Source of the DNA: an uncultured Rhodospirillales bacterium
GTDB lineage: Bacteria; Pseudomonadota; Alphaproteobacteria; Acetobacterales; Acetobacteraceae
DNA: 47,401 nucleotides
NCBI GenBank assembly: GCA_903927465.1
Contig: CAIYMY010000143.1
Location: forward strand, 1 to 47,401
Direction of reading: 5' to 3'
Of the stretch, positions 16,572 to 25,927 are shown in pieces. Numbering within the stretch: position 1 is the first letter of the stretch; each line of letters begins with the position of its first letter. Made by a program: the position numbers and the translations under genes. The notes beneath the pieces were generated by a model, which saw only the letters and a list, made by a program, of their open reading frames with translations, did no database searches and was not told the DNA's origin.

Positions 16572-17363
16572 ATGGAACGCTTCGCAAAGGGGCTGACCAG
16601 CTTCGCGTTATTCCTGACAATCGCCTTCCTGCTGCTGCCGATTGTGGTGGTGATTCCCGTATCCTTCACGGAAGCACCGATCTTCGCCTTCCCGCCCGAG
16701 GGTTTTTCGCTGCAATGGTATGGGCGCATCCGCAATGTGGATGGGCTGCTTTCCGCCCTTGGCCTTTCGGCGCAGATCGCCGCCCTTTCCACGGCGATTT
16801 CCCTGCTGCTGGGCACGCTTTGCGCCATTGCCCTGGTCCGTGGCCGCCTGCCGGGGGCCGAGGCTGTCGCCACTTTCATGGTCTCACCGCTCATGCTGCC
16901 AGGGCTCGTGCTTGGTATTGCGATGCTGCAAGCGATGCGGGAATTGGGGCTACGCGATGCGTGGTTTTCGTTGTTGATCGCGCATGTGGTGATCACCATG
17001 CCCTTCATCATGCGCACGGTCCTGGCAAGCTTGAGCCTGTTTGACTTCGCAATGGTGGACGCGGCGCGCACCCTTGGTTGTTCCTATCCCTTGGCGATCT
17101 GGCGCGTGCTGGTGCCGAATATACTGCCAGGCTTCGTCTCCGGCGCGCTATTCGCCTTCATAGCCAGCTTCGATAATTACCCGGTATCCATGTTTCTCGT
17201 GGATGTGCGCACGAAAACCCTGCCGATCCAGTTGCTGAATTATCTGGAAATCAGCCCGGACCCGACGCTCGCCGCGGTTTCAACCCTGCTTATTCTACTG
17301 ACGATTTTTGTCCTGTTCCTGTGTGATCGGATGGTCGGCCTCAGGCGGATGTCCTCGATCTGA
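16572..17363 (+). CDS. ABC transporter permease 2 (PotC-like)
   Basis: A 263-residue integral membrane protein with about six helices. Helix 1 is FALFLTIAFLLLPIVVVIPVSF, and the coupling loop is VDAARTLGCSYPLAIWRVLVPNILPG. It pairs with the preceding permease. ATG 16572, just after the permease-1 stop, gives the normal N-terminus; the frame is open for about 500 bp further upstream, but that part is an out-of-frame reading of permease 1. It is the last gene of the importer operon and converges on the hydantoinase gene, 25 bp away. Confidence 0.92.
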   Translation: MERFAKGLTSFALFLTIAFLLLPIVVVIPVSFTEAPIFAFPPEGFSLQWYGRIRNVDGLLSALGLSAQIAALSTAISLLLGTLCAIALVRGRLPGAEAVATFMVSPLMLPGLVLGIAMLQAMRELGLRDAWFSLLIAHVVITMPFIMRTVLASLSLFDFAMVDAARTLGCSYPLAIWRVLVPNILPGFVSGALFAFIASFDNYPVSMFLVDVRTKTLPIQLLNYLEISPDPTLAAVSTLLILLTIFVLFLCDRMVGLRRMSSI

Positions 17364-17388
17364 GGCCATCCGCTGGTGCCAGCAAGGA

Positions 17389-18846
17389 TCAGACAGCAAC
17401 CCCATCCACTGGGTTGAAGGGTCCGGGGAAAACGCCGCGCGGTTTGATCATCTCATAAGCGCCGCGCGGGATGAATTGGCCATGGCCAGCGGCAACCACG
17501 GCCTTGCCGCCCTGCACCACGGGAACGCCACGAACAAAGGTAGCTTCCGGCCAGCCGGTTACCTTCATGCCTTCATAGGGCGTGTGGTCTGAACCATGCA
17601 GCAAGATATCATTGGTGATGGTGACACGGCGTGTCGGATTCCAAAGCGCGAAATCCGCATCCGCGCCGACCACAATGCTGCCCTTGCGCGGCGCCATGCC
17701 GAAAATCTCGGCCGGATTGGTTGCTGTCAGCGCCACGAATTGCTGCAAGGAAATCCGCCCCTTCACCACACCTTCGCTGAACAGGATAGGCATGCGCGTG
17801 GCAAGCCCCGGCAGGCCATTCGGGATTTTGGTAAAGGGCGCATCCAGCCCGAAAGCCGTCTTGCCATCCGGCCCCGCATAGCGCGTGGGCGCGTGATCGG
17901 AGCTTACATTGCTGATGACGCCACGGCGCATCGCATCCCACAGCGCCGCATGATCGGGGGCAGAGCGCGCCGCCGGGCTGAAGACATATTTGGCGCCTTC
18001 AAAACCTGGGCGATCCATGTCTTCCGTGGTCAGCACCAAATATTGCGGGCAGGTTTCCGCCCATACCTTCAGGCCGCGCTTTTGCGCGCGTTCAACTTCC
18101 TCGGCACTTTCCGCGCCCGAGACATGGAAGACCTGGATTGGCACATCCAGCGCTTCCGCCATGGCGCAGACGCGATGCACGCATTCGCGTTCCACGACCA
18201 TGGGCTTCGACCAGGCGTGATGCTTGGGCAGGGTCAAGCCCGCCGCCAGCAGCGCATTCTTGTGGAAATCAATCAGGTCATGATGTTCGGCATGAATGCA
18301 AACCAGCGCGCCATGCCGGCGCGCCGTGGCCAGCACTTGCAAAGCCTCGGCGTCCGAAATCCGCGCCCCTTCATAGGTCAGAAAAATCTTGAGGCTGCGA
18401 TGACCAGAAGCGATCAGCGCCGGCACTTCCTGTTGCAGGATATCCAGGCGCGGTTCAGTCAGGATCATGTGGAAGCTATAGTCAATCAGGCTTTTCTTCG
18501 CCCTTTCGTGATGCTCCGCCACCGCTTCGGTTAGCGAACCACCGCGTTCCTGCCGCGCGAAGCCAATCACCGTGGTGGTGCCGCCCGCAGCCGCCGAAGC
18601 GCCGGCGGTGACGAAGGTATCGGCATTGACGGTCGGCCCGCCGCCGCGCGGTTCTTCGATATGCGTGTGGGTATCCACACCACCGGGCAGCACAAGCTTG
18701 CCCTTGGCATCCACTTCGGATTGCCCAGCGGGAAGCGCCTTGCCAATGGCGGTAATCACGCCGCCCTTGATCCCGATATCGGCATCAAAAACCGCACTCG
18801 CCGTGCCGATGGTGCCACCACGAATGACCAGATCAAAATCGCTCAT
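17389..18846 (-). CDS. Dihydropyrimidinase / D-hydantoinase family amidohydrolase
   Basis: A 485-residue zinc amidohydrolase of the cyclic-amidase group, which opens hydantoin, dihydropyrimidine or allantoin rings. It carries the metal motif D58-THTH62, the lysine expected to be carboxylated (K153 in SLKIFLTYEG), later metal ligands in CIHAEHHD and FHVSGA, and the catalytic Asp in SSDHAPT. Length matches hydantoinases (about 460-490). It follows an M20-type carbamoylase-like gene by 60 bp on the same strand, the usual pairing for converting a cyclic ureide to a free amino acid. Allantoinase activity is an alternative I cannot exclude by eye. Confidence 0.87.
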   Translation of the reverse strand: MSDFDLVIRGGTIGTASAVFDADIGIKGGVITAIGKALPAGQSEVDAKGKLVLPGGVDTHTHIEEPRGGGPTVNADTFVTAGASAAAGGTTTVIGFARQERGGSLTEAVAEHHERAKKSLIDYSFHMILTEPRLDILQQEVPALIASGHRSLKIFLTYEGARISDAEALQVLATARRHGALVCIHAEHHDLIDFHKNALLAAGLTLPKHHAWSKPMVVERECVHRVCAMAEALDVPIQVFHVSGAESAEEVERAQKRGLKVWAETCPQYLVLTTEDMDRPGFEGAKYVFSPAARSAPDHAALWDAMRRGVISNVSSDHAPTRYAGPDGKTAFGLDAPFTKIPNGLPGLATRMPILFSEGVVKGRISLQQFVALTATNPAEIFGMAPRKGSIVVGADADFALWNPTRRVTITNDILLHGSDHTPYEGMKVTGWPEATFVRGVPVVQGGKAVVAAGHGQFIPRGAYEMIKPRGVFPGPFNPVDGVAV

Positions 18847-18906
18847 CGGCGTAACTCCTTTTGTTGTGTTTCAGACGAGGGCCAAGCAAGCGCTGTGCCC
18901 CCGTAG

Positions 18907-20151
18907 TCAGATGGCGCGATTGGCCCGCGCCACCACCGCTTCAAACAGCACCTGACACCCGGCTTCAGCTTCTTCCGGCATGATGCTTTCCGCTTCATTG
19001 TGCGAAAGCCCATCCTTGCAGGGCGTGAAGATCATCGCGGTCGGCACTGAACGCGCGACATAAACCGCATCATGGCCGGCACCCGAAATGATCTCGCGCG
19101 ACGGCAAGCCAAGGCGCTTGGCGGCCTGGCGCACCAAATCAACGCAGGCGGGATCGAAGGGCTGCGCGGGGATGCGGAATAGCTCGGTCAATTCCAGCTT
19201 GCAGCCATTGGCTTCAACAAGCTTGCGGGCTTCTTCCGGGAAGCTTTCGGAAAGGCCCTGGATTTGCGCATCGATCGGATGGCGGAATTCCACGCTGAAG
19301 CGCACTTCGCCCGGCACGACATTGCGGCTGGCGGGCAGCACTTGCAGGAAGCCCACTGTGCCGCGGCCATCCTCGCCCCGTGCGCGCATCAGCGCATCCA
19401 CGCGTTCAATGACGCGCGCGGCGGCCACCAGCGCATCGCGCCGCGCGGAAGGCGGGGTGGTGCCGGCGTGGCTATCCTGCCCGATGATCACCGCATCATA
19501 CCAAACCTGCGCCTGAGCGCCGGTGACGACGCCAATCTGCTTGCCTTCGCGTTCCAGGATCGGGCCTTGTTCGATATGCAATTCGAAATACGCATCCGCC
19601 GGGAAGGGGGCGGCCTTATGCGGGCCTTTATAGCCAATGGCATCCAGCGCATCGCCCACACTCACGCCATCCACATCGCGCAGCCCATAGGCTTTTTCCT
19701 GCGTATAGATGCCGGCCCAAACGCCGCTGCCCATCAGGGAATGGCCGAAGCGGCTGCCTTCCTCATCGGTCCAGTTCACCAATTCAATCGGCGCTTCAGT
19801 GACGATGTTCAGGTCATGGATGCTGCGCATTACCTCAAGCCCTGCAATCACCCCCAGCGCGCCATCGAATTTACCGCCGGTGGGTTGGCTGTCCAAATGG
19901 CTGCCCAGCAGCACGGGCAGGCGCGCGGGATCGCGGCCTTCGCGGCGGGCGAACATATTGCCGATGGAATCAACGCGCACCGTCAGGCCAAGGGCTTCGC
20001 ACCAGCCACGAAACCGATCCCGCCCGGCCTTGTCCACATCGGTCAACGTCAGGCGCTTCACGCCGCCCTTGGGCGTCGCGCCAATCTCGGCCATCGCCAT
20101 CAGACTATCCCAAAGCCGCTTGCCATCAATGCGCTGATTTGTGCCGCTCAT
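18907..20151 (-). CDS. M20 amidohydrolase: N-carbamoyl-L-amino-acid hydrolase / allantoate amidohydrolase family
   Basis: A 414-residue binuclear metal hydrolase of the AllC/HyuC/beta-ureidopropionase group, which releases NH3 and CO2 from N-carbamoyl compounds or allantoate. Metal-site elements are GSHLDS (H85), GGKFDGALG (D96), TDEEGSRFG (E130/E131), FELHIEQGP and the late SGAGHDA with His near the C-terminus. The lid/dimerisation domain lies between. It is upstream gene of the hydantoinase on the minus strand and diverges from the aldolase gene across a 182-bp gap. Substrate (carbamoyl amino acid, ureidopropionate or allantoate) is not settled by sequence alone. Confidence 0.87.
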   Translation of the reverse strand: MSGTNQRIDGKRLWDSLMAMAEIGATPKGGVKRLTLTDVDKAGRDRFRGWCEALGLTVRVDSIGNMFARREGRDPARLPVLLGSHLDSQPTGGKFDGALGVIAGLEVMRSIHDLNIVTEAPIELVNWTDEEGSRFGHSLMGSGVWAGIYTQEKAYGLRDVDGVSVGDALDAIGYKGPHKAAPFPADAYFELHIEQGPILEREGKQIGVVTGAQAQVWYDAVIIGQDSHAGTTPPSARRDALVAAARVIERVDALMRARGEDGRGTVGFLQVLPASRNVVPGEVRFSVEFRHPIDAQIQGLSESFPEEARKLVEANGCKLELTELFRIPAQPFDPACVDLVRQAAKRLGLPSREIISGAGHDAVYVARSVPTAMIFTPCKDGLSHNEAESIMPEEAEAGCQVLFEAVVARANRAI

Positions 20152-20203
20152 GTTCCGCTAATCCCTTGGCTTGCCTTCGCCCTGCCTTTGGCGCGCGAAG
20201 CGC

Positions 20204-20217
20204 CCCCTGTCCAGGGG
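20204..20217. promoter_or_regulatory. Inverted repeat between the divergent amidohydrolase and aldolase genes
   Basis: CCCCTG (20204-20209) and CAGGGG (20212-20217) form a 6-bp inverted repeat with a 2-bp centre inside the 182-bp divergent intergenic region. It could be an operator. The rest of the gap shows no gene. Confidence 0.25.
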
Positions 20218-20333
20218 TGAATTGCTGACTGGGCGCCAAACGAAGCGCGGGGGCGCGGGCGTTGCATCTTCCTGGCCCCCATGTGCATCTTAACGCCGAA
20301 CTCTAACCCACCCCTTCCCCCAGGAGAAACACC

Positions 20334-21119
20334 ATGGCCCATGCGCTTGACGGTTCCGCCCCTGCCCTTCTGCGAAACTCCGAATTGGATGCTGAAGCCG
20401 TACGCGCCGCACGGGTTGATCTGGCCGCCTGTTTCCGCATGGCGGCGCGGCTTGGCCTGCATGAGGGGATTTGCAACCACTTCTCCTTCGTGGTGCCGGG
20501 GCGCGATGATTTGTTCCTGGTGAACCCTTATGGTTGGGCCTTTTCGGAAATGACCGCATCGCGCCTGCTGGTCTGTGACTTCAAGGGCAATGTGGTGGCG
20601 GGCGAAGGCGTGCCTGAAGCGACCGCGTTCTACATCCATGCGCGCATGCATCTGAACAAGCCGCGCGCCAAGGCGGCCTTTCATACCCATATGCCGAACG
20701 CGACCGCCCTTGCCATGCTGGAAGGCCCGCCCTTGGCCTGGGCCGGGCAGAGCTCGCTGAAATTCTATGGCCGCACCTTGGTGGATGAGGATTACAACGG
20801 CCTTGCCCTGGATGAGAGTGAGGGTGATCGCATCGCCGCTTCCATCGGCGATGCCGATATCGTCTTCATGAAGAACCATGGTGTCATGGTGGTTGGGGCA
20901 ACCGTGGCCGAAGCCTGGGATGATCTTTACTACCTGGAACGCGCCGCCGAAGCGCAGCGCCTGGCCATGTCCACCGGGCGCAAGCTGAAGCCCGTGCCGG
21001 CCGAGATGGCCGCGCGCACCTATGCACAAATGCGCGAAGGGGACCGTGAAAGTGCCAAGCTGCATCTGGAAAGCATCAAGCGCATCCTGTCGCGTGAAGA
21101 GCCGGATTTCATGCATTGA
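20334..21119 (+). CDS. Class II aldolase/adducin family protein
   Basis: A 261-residue zinc aldolase-fold protein. Visible family elements are GLHEGICNHFSFVVPG, NPYGWAFSEMTASRLLVCD, the metal-binding FHTHMPNATALAM and KNHGVMVVGATVAEAWDDLYYLERA. These proteins cleave or epimerise phosphosugars (L-fuculose/ribulose-phosphate type) or act as decarboxylases. This subgroup is widespread in alphaproteobacteria and its substrate is mostly unknown. AGGAG lies 7 nt before ATG 20334. Its stop overlaps the TTG start of the following transporter gene, so the two form a unit. Confidence 0.88.
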   Translation: MAHALDGSAPALLRNSELDAEAVRAARVDLAACFRMAARLGLHEGICNHFSFVVPGRDDLFLVNPYGWAFSEMTASRLLVCDFKGNVVAGEGVPEATAFYIHARMHLNKPRAKAAFHTHMPNATALAMLEGPPLAWAGQSSLKFYGRTLVDEDYNGLALDESEGDRIAASIGDADIVFMKNHGVMVVGATVAEAWDDLYYLERAAEAQRLAMSTGRKLKPVPAEMAARTYAQMREGDRESAKLHLESIKRILSREEPDFMH

Positions 21120-21991
21120 ACCCTGCCGCCACCCAGCGCGGCTTACTTCTGCTGGTGATCACGACCGTCGGCTGGGGCATGAATTGGCCGGCGATGAAAG
21201 TGCTGCTGGCGGAATTACCGCCTCTCACCACGCGCGCGATTGGCGGCGGACTTGGCTTCATTGTGCTGCTGGGGGTGGTGCTGGCACAAAGGCAAAGCCT
21301 TGTCGTGCCGCGCGCCATCTGGGGCAGGCTCACGCTGATTTCGCTGTTGAATGTGACGGCCTGGATGGGGCTTGCGAGTTTTTCGCTGCTGTGGCTTTCG
21401 GCGTCTGAGGCAACCATCATTTGCTACACCATGCCGGTCTGGGCAGCGGTTTTCGCCTGGTTGATCTTGGGGGAAAAGCCAAGCTTGGCGCGCATCCTGG
21501 CGCTGGTGCTGGCGCTATCGGGCTTGGTTTATCTGGTGCTGGGCAAAGGGCTTGATCTTGGGATTGCAAAGCTGCCCGGGGTGGCCTTGGGCTTGGGCTC
21601 AGCGGTGCTGTTTGCACTTGGTACGGTGCTCACGAAACGGATGCCGCTTGGTCTGCCGCCATCAAGTGCAGTGGCTTGGCAGGTGGGCATTGGCGTGGCG
21701 CCGCTTTTCATCGCGGCGATCATTTTCGACCCGCTGGATTTCAGCCATGTTTCTGCGCTGGGTGTTGGGCTGCTGATCTATGGCGGCGTTTTCGCGCTTG
21801 GGCTTTGCTATCTTTCCTGGTTTGCGGCGCTGAAGATGCTTCCGGCGTCACTTGCATCGCTTGGCACTGTCATCACGCCTGTAGTGGGCGTGTTGGGTGC
21901 TGCGCTGTTCCTGGCCGAGCCCTTTGGCCTTCGCGAAATTCTGGCGCTGGCCTTGGTATTATCCGGCGTGGTGCTGGCGGTGCGCGGCTGA
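21116..21991 (+). CDS. EamA/DMT-family transporter
   Basis: A 291-residue ten-helix drug/metabolite transporter with two EamA repeats. The first repeat includes ITTVGWGMNWPAMKVLL and EATIICYTMPVWAAVFAWLILGEKPSL. The second ends with SLGTVITPVVGVLGAALFLAEPFGLREILALALVLSGVVLA. Start TTG 21116 overlaps the aldolase stop by 4 nt and gives a normal N-terminus. It probably exports a metabolite; the substrate is unknown. It is convergent with the Bug receptor gene (9-bp gap). Confidence 0.88.
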   Translation: MNPAATQRGLLLLVITTVGWGMNWPAMKVLLAELPPLTTRAIGGGLGFIVLLGVVLAQRQSLVVPRAIWGRLTLISLLNVTAWMGLASFSLLWLSASEATIICYTMPVWAAVFAWLILGEKPSLARILALVLALSGLVYLVLGKGLDLGIAKLPGVALGLGSAVLFALGTVLTKRMPLGLPPSSAVAWQVGIGVAPLFIAAIIFDPLDFSHVSALGVGLLIYGGVFALGLCYLSWFAALKMLPASLASLGTVITPVVGVLGAALFLAEPFGLREILALALVLSGVVLAVRG

Positions 21992-22000
21992 GCGCTTCAG

Positions 22001-22972
22001 TTAGCGCGGCACGTTCAGCTTGCTCAAGATCGGTCGCCATTGCGTATCGGAAAGGCGGAGGAAATCAGCAAAATCTTCGGGCGAACCGCCGGCCAGGAAT
22101 TGCCCTTCCGTGATCAGCCTTTCGCGAATTCTCTCATCCTTCAGCGCCTCATTCGCGGCGGCATTCACGCGCTGCACCACATCCTGCGGCGTGCGCGCGG
22201 GGGCGAGCAGGCCAAACCAGCTCAATACATCAAGGCCAGGGGCGAATTCCGCGATGGAGGGCACATCCGGCGTCGAAGCAATGCGCCGCCCGCTGGTCCA
22301 GGCAATCATTCTGCCGCGGCCATCACGATGCACGGGCTGGGCTGTGCCGCCAGACACAACAAGCACATCAAGATCACCCGCCAGGAAGGCAGCGAGCTGC
22401 GCGGAATCGCCGCGATAGGTAACATCCTGCATGGTGATGCCAAGCCGTTCCATCACCATCAGCATCGCGACATTGGTAAGCGTCGTCGGCCCATTGGTGC
22501 CATAGGTCATTTGCCCCGGCCGCGCCTTGGCCGCCGCAACCCAGGCCGGCACATCCACCGCGCCGCCACGCATTTGTGTGATGATGCCGAAGGGAAAGGT
22601 GGTGGCCAGCATCACCGGCGCGAAATCTTCAAGCTTGTAGGGAAGATTGGGCACGATCACCGGATTGATTGTCAGCGTCGTGCCGGCGGCCATCAGTAGC
22701 GTATGGCCATCTGGCCGCGCGCGGGCCACGAATTCAGCGCCGATAATGGTATTGGCGCCGGCTCGGTTTTCGACCTGCACTGGCTGACCTAGCAAGCTTG
22801 TCATGCGTTCCGCCAATAGGCGGCTCACGATATCCGTGCTGCCGCCAGGCGCGAAGGGAACGATGATGGTGATGGGGCGCGGCGCGGTGCCGCTTTGCGC
22901 CAATGCTGGGCTGGCCAGGCCAAACCCGGCGAGGCCTGCCAGCAAGGGACGGCGTGCGATGTGATGGGCCAT
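22001..22972 (-). CDS. Bug-family (tripartite tricarboxylate) periplasmic receptor
   Basis: A 323-residue periplasmic binding protein. The signal peptide RRPLLAGLAGFGLASPALA is followed by the Bug/TctC motif ITIIVPFAPGGSTDIVSRLLAERM, then ENRAGANTIIGAEFVARARPDGHTLL and YGTNGPTTLTNVAMLMV. These receptors bind small carboxylates or related ligands. No TctA/TctB membrane genes are nearby, which is common for the many orphan Bug proteins in such genomes. A 219-bp gap to the next gene shows nothing obvious. Confidence 0.92.
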   Translation of the reverse strand: MAHHIARRPLLAGLAGFGLASPALAQSGTAPRPITIIVPFAPGGSTDIVSRLLAERMTSLLGQPVQVENRAGANTIIGAEFVARARPDGHTLLMAAGTTLTINPVIVPNLPYKLEDFAPVMLATTFPFGIITQMRGGAVDVPAWVAAAKARPGQMTYGTNGPTTLTNVAMLMVMERLGITMQDVTYRGDSAQLAAFLAGDLDVLVVSGGTAQPVHRDGRGRMIAWTSGRRIASTPDVPSIAEFAPGLDVLSWFGLLAPARTPQDVVQRVNAAANEALKDERIRERLITEGQFLAGGSPEDFADFLRLSDTQWRPILSKLNVPR

Positions 22973-23191
22973 GAACCTAATCCTCCCGAGGCTACGCGGG
23001 ATGCGCGCAGCGGTGTTTTGTCATGAGGGCTTTTCGCCCCATTTCGCGCAGCAGGCGTATCATCAAGTAAACGCAGGCTATCGAGCCTGGCCGCTGCCAG
23101 CAAGCGGAGCGTCCCAAAAGCGGCCCGAAGCGCAGGAAGGTCTCGGCTTGTGCATTGCGGGACAAGCTGCACGGGGCCATGGTCTTCCCAC

Positions 23192-24382
23192 ATGACAAGC
23201 ACCATTCAAAACCTGATCCGCCTACTCCCTGGCCGAGACCGCCGCGTAAAGGCCGGCCACCCTTGGGCCTTTTCCAATGAAATCGATATGACGCCAGCGG
23301 CCAAGGCTTTGCCGCCGGGTAGTCTTGTGCGGCTGGAGGGTGATGATGGCGTCAAGCATGGCGTTTGGCATTTCAACCCGCATTCGCTGATTGGCGCGCG
23401 TAAGCTGGATCGCAACCCCGATGCCGCTTGTGATGCGGCCTGGTTCAAGCAGCGCCTGCAGGAAGCGCTGAACTTGCGCGACAAGCTGTTCGACCGCCCG
23501 CATTACCGGCTGATCCACGCCGAAGCGGATGGCCTGCCGGGTTTGGTGATTGATCGCTACGGCGATGCGGTGACCATCCAGGCCAATACTGCGGGCATGG
23601 AAGTCGCGACACCGCTGATCCTGGAAGCACTGCACGCGCTGATCGCGCCCAGCATGGTAATTGCGCGCAATGACAGCGCCGTGCGTGCGCTGGAAGGCCT
23701 GCCCGAGGAAACCAAGCTGCTGCACGGCGAAGCCGGCATGATTTCCGTTGAGGAAAACGGGCTTTCCTTCGCGGTTGATCCACTCGGCGGACAGAAAACC
23801 GGCTGGTTCTTTGATCAGCGCGAACATCGCGCCCGCGTTGCGCGGTTGGCAAATGGCGCGACCGTTCTGGACGCCTTCTGCCACACAGGCGGTTTTGGCA
23901 TTTCCGCTGCTGTGGCGGGTGCCACGCATGTTACATTGCTGGACCGCAGCGAGGCAGCGCTTGCACTCGCCCTTGAAGCGGCGCAGCGCAATAACGTTGC
24001 TGATCGCGTGGAAACGCAAAAGGCCGAGGCTTTGGAAGCCTTGGAACGCATGGTGGGCGCAGGCAAGCGTTTTGGCGTGGTGATCACAGACCCACCCGCC
24101 TTCGCCAAGGCGCGCAAGGATCAACCGGCGGCACTGCGCGCCTATGGCAAGCTTGCACGGCTCGGCGCGACTTTGGTCGAAAAGGGGGGCTTCTTTTTCA
24201 TTGCATCGTGCAGCCATCACGTCGCACCCGGTGAATTTGCCGATGCCGTCGCCTGGGGCGTGCAACGCGCAGGGCGGGAAGCGCGCATCCTGCATATGGG
24301 CGGCGCGGGGCCGGATCATCCGCTGCATCCGATGTTGCCGGAAAGCGCTTACCTCAAAGGCATGTTGCTGCAGTTGCGATGA
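23192..24382 (+). CDS. RlmI-like 23S rRNA (cytosine-C5) methyltransferase
   Basis: A 396-residue class I SAM-dependent rRNA methyltransferase. The N-terminal ~75 residues form a PUA-like RNA-binding domain (GRDRRVKAGHPWAFSNEI, LPPGSLVRLEGDDG). The central EEHP-like part is DPLGGQKTGWFFDQREHRARV. The Rossmann domain has VLDAFCHTGGFGISAAVAGA and the catalytic VITDPPAFAKARKD, followed by a late SCSHHV cysteine. This architecture matches RlmI/YccW. ATG 23192 is chosen; 14 upstream codons are open but lack sense as an N-terminus. DUF3293 follows with a 4-nt overlap. Confidence 0.9.
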   Translation: MTSTIQNLIRLLPGRDRRVKAGHPWAFSNEIDMTPAAKALPPGSLVRLEGDDGVKHGVWHFNPHSLIGARKLDRNPDAACDAAWFKQRLQEALNLRDKLFDRPHYRLIHAEADGLPGLVIDRYGDAVTIQANTAGMEVATPLILEALHALIAPSMVIARNDSAVRALEGLPEETKLLHGEAGMISVEENGLSFAVDPLGGQKTGWFFDQREHRARVARLANGATVLDAFCHTGGFGISAAVAGATHVTLLDRSEAALALALEAAQRNNVADRVETQKAEALEALERMVGAGKRFGVVITDPPAFAKARKDQPAALRAYGKLARLGATLVEKGGFFFIASCSHHVAPGEFADAVAWGVQRAGREARILHMGGAGPDHPLHPMLPESAYLKGMLLQLR

Positions 24383-24768
24383 AGCGGGCAGAGCAGCTTT
24401 TGCGGGCCTATCGCGCTTCCTGCTATTTCGCGGGGGCACATGCAGCGCGCATCGGTCAGCGCGCACCGGGTTTGGATGCGCTGCTGCGAAGTTGGCGCGC
24501 GCAGGAAGGTATTTTCATCGCCGCCGGCAATCCCTTCAGCCAGCGCATGCCATCCGGCTGGAATGTGCGGCGCCATGCGGCCTTGCGCGAACGCTTGCGC
24601 CGCTTGCCCTATGTTGAAGGCAGAGGAGGCGCCAAGCGCTGGTGGGAAGCGCATTGCTTCATTGGCATAAGCGTTTCGCGGGGCAAGCCGCTGGCGCGGT
24701 TGTTCCGACAAAACGCGATGGTGGCGCTGCGGCGCGGTAGCGAAGCGCGGCTGATATGGGTTTTTTGA
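24379..24768 (+). CDS. DUF3293 domain-containing protein
   Basis: A 129-residue protein covering the whole DUF3293 family fold: LLRAYRASCYF, EGIFIAAGNPFSQRMPSGWNVRRHAALRERL, then WWEAHCFIGISVSRGKPLARLFRQNAMVALRRG. The function is unknown. It overlaps the upstream methyltransferase gene by 4 nt (ATGA) and the downstream MFS gene by 13 nt, so translation is probably coupled across all three. Confidence 0.82.
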   Translation: MKRAEQLLRAYRASCYFAGAHAARIGQRAPGLDALLRSWRAQEGIFIAAGNPFSQRMPSGWNVRRHAALRERLRRLPYVEGRGGAKRWWEAHCFIGISVSRGKPLARLFRQNAMVALRRGSEARLIWVF

Positions 24769-25925
24769 AGTCAGCCGCTGCGTTTTTGCTGGCGGTCTTC
24801 ATCCTGCGCGCTGCGCTGGGCGCGATGTTCCAGGCACCAGGCGCGGCCGGCCCTGCCTTGGTGGAAGCCTTCGCTTTGGATTGGGCGGGCTTTGGCACGC
24901 TGGTTGGCTTGTTCTGGTTGCCAGGACTTTTCCTTGCCTATCCTTTGGGCTTGGTCGCGCGGCGTTTGGGCGACAGGCGCGGCGTGCTGTTGGGGCTTTT
25001 GCTGCTGATTTTTGGCGCTGTGGTGTCGGCCAGCGCGGATGAGGTAACGCTCCTGATGGCCGGGCGGTTGCTCATGGGCCTCGGCACGCTGCTGGTGATT
25101 TTGCTGCTCACGAAAATGGTGCAGGACCGTTTCATTGGTCGAGACCTTTTCCCCGCTATGGCGGTCTATGTGCTGGGTTGGCCGCTTGGCATTGCCGCGG
25201 CGCAGGCCGTCCTGCCCGGCTTTGTGCCTGATCATGGCTGGCAATTTCCCTATCAGGTCGCAGCCTTTGCTGCCGGCATTGCCTTCATTGCGGTCGCATT
25301 CGCGCGCGGACCGGATCCGCGCGCCTTGCCGGCAAGCACCAGCACCAGCAGCGCGCTGACGCGGGCCGAGTTTCGCCGCATGTGCCTGGCCGGCGCGTGC
25401 TGGGCGCTGGTGAATGGCGCCTATATGGTACTGGTGAGCTTCGCGCCGCCGATGCTGATGGCGCGCGGGCTTGGCCTGGCGGAGGCGAGTTTCTCTGTCT
25501 CCCTCATCTCCTGGTCCAATTTGCTGGCCGTGCCGGCGGGCGCCTGGCTTGCGCGCCGCGCGGGGGTTGCGGGCCCGATGACGATCAGCGCGAGCTTGCT
25601 TGCCATGCTGGCGGCGCTTGCCTTGCCGATAGTGGATGTGGCCTGGGCGCCCGCTTTGGGGCTGCTGCATGGCTTCTGCTACGCGCTGCCCATCACCGTG
25701 TTTTCGGCATTGGCAGCCGAGGCCGTGGCGCCGGAACGCCGCGCGCGGGGCTTGGGCGTTTATTTCGTTTGGTTCTATGCCGGCTGCACCGGCTGCCCGG
25801 CCTTTGCCGGCTGGCTGAGGGATGTCACGGGCAGCGCGACAGCGCCGGTTTTCTTTGCGGTCGCGGCGTTGGGTGTGGGGCTTGGGCTTTTTGTTTGGTT
25901 CAGGCGGGATTTGGCGCGGGGGTAG
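24756..25925 (+). CDS. MFS transporter
   Basis: A 389-residue twelve-helix major facilitator. The loop 2-3 motif is seen as YPLGLVARRLGDRRGVLLGL (the GxLaDrxGrr signature). A second half begins after the loop at ~195-210 (ARGPDPRALPASTSTSS). The substrate is unknown; cyanate/NarK-type relatives look closest by eye. Start ATG 24756 overlaps the DUF3293 gene by 13 nt. It converges on tam with a 2-bp gap, so there is no room for a separate terminator. Confidence 0.87.
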   Translation: MGFLKSAAAFLLAVFILRAALGAMFQAPGAAGPALVEAFALDWAGFGTLVGLFWLPGLFLAYPLGLVARRLGDRRGVLLGLLLLIFGAVVSASADEVTLLMAGRLLMGLGTLLVILLLTKMVQDRFIGRDLFPAMAVYVLGWPLGIAAAQAVLPGFVPDHGWQFPYQVAAFAAGIAFIAVAFARGPDPRALPASTSTSSALTRAEFRRMCLAGACWALVNGAYMVLVSFAPPMLMARGLGLAEASFSVSLISWSNLLAVPAGAWLARRAGVAGPMTISASLLAMLAALALPIVDVAWAPALGLLHGFCYALPITVFSALAAEAVAPERRARGLGVYFVWFYAGCTGCPAFAGWLRDVTGSATAPVFFAVAALGVGLGLFVWFRRDLARG

Positions 25926-25927
25926 CG

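Noticed and set aside
22973-23191. 219-bp gap before the RlmI-like gene examined for RNA genes or riboswitches
   Set aside because: No tRNA-like arms, conserved riboswitch core or convincing small gene was seen.
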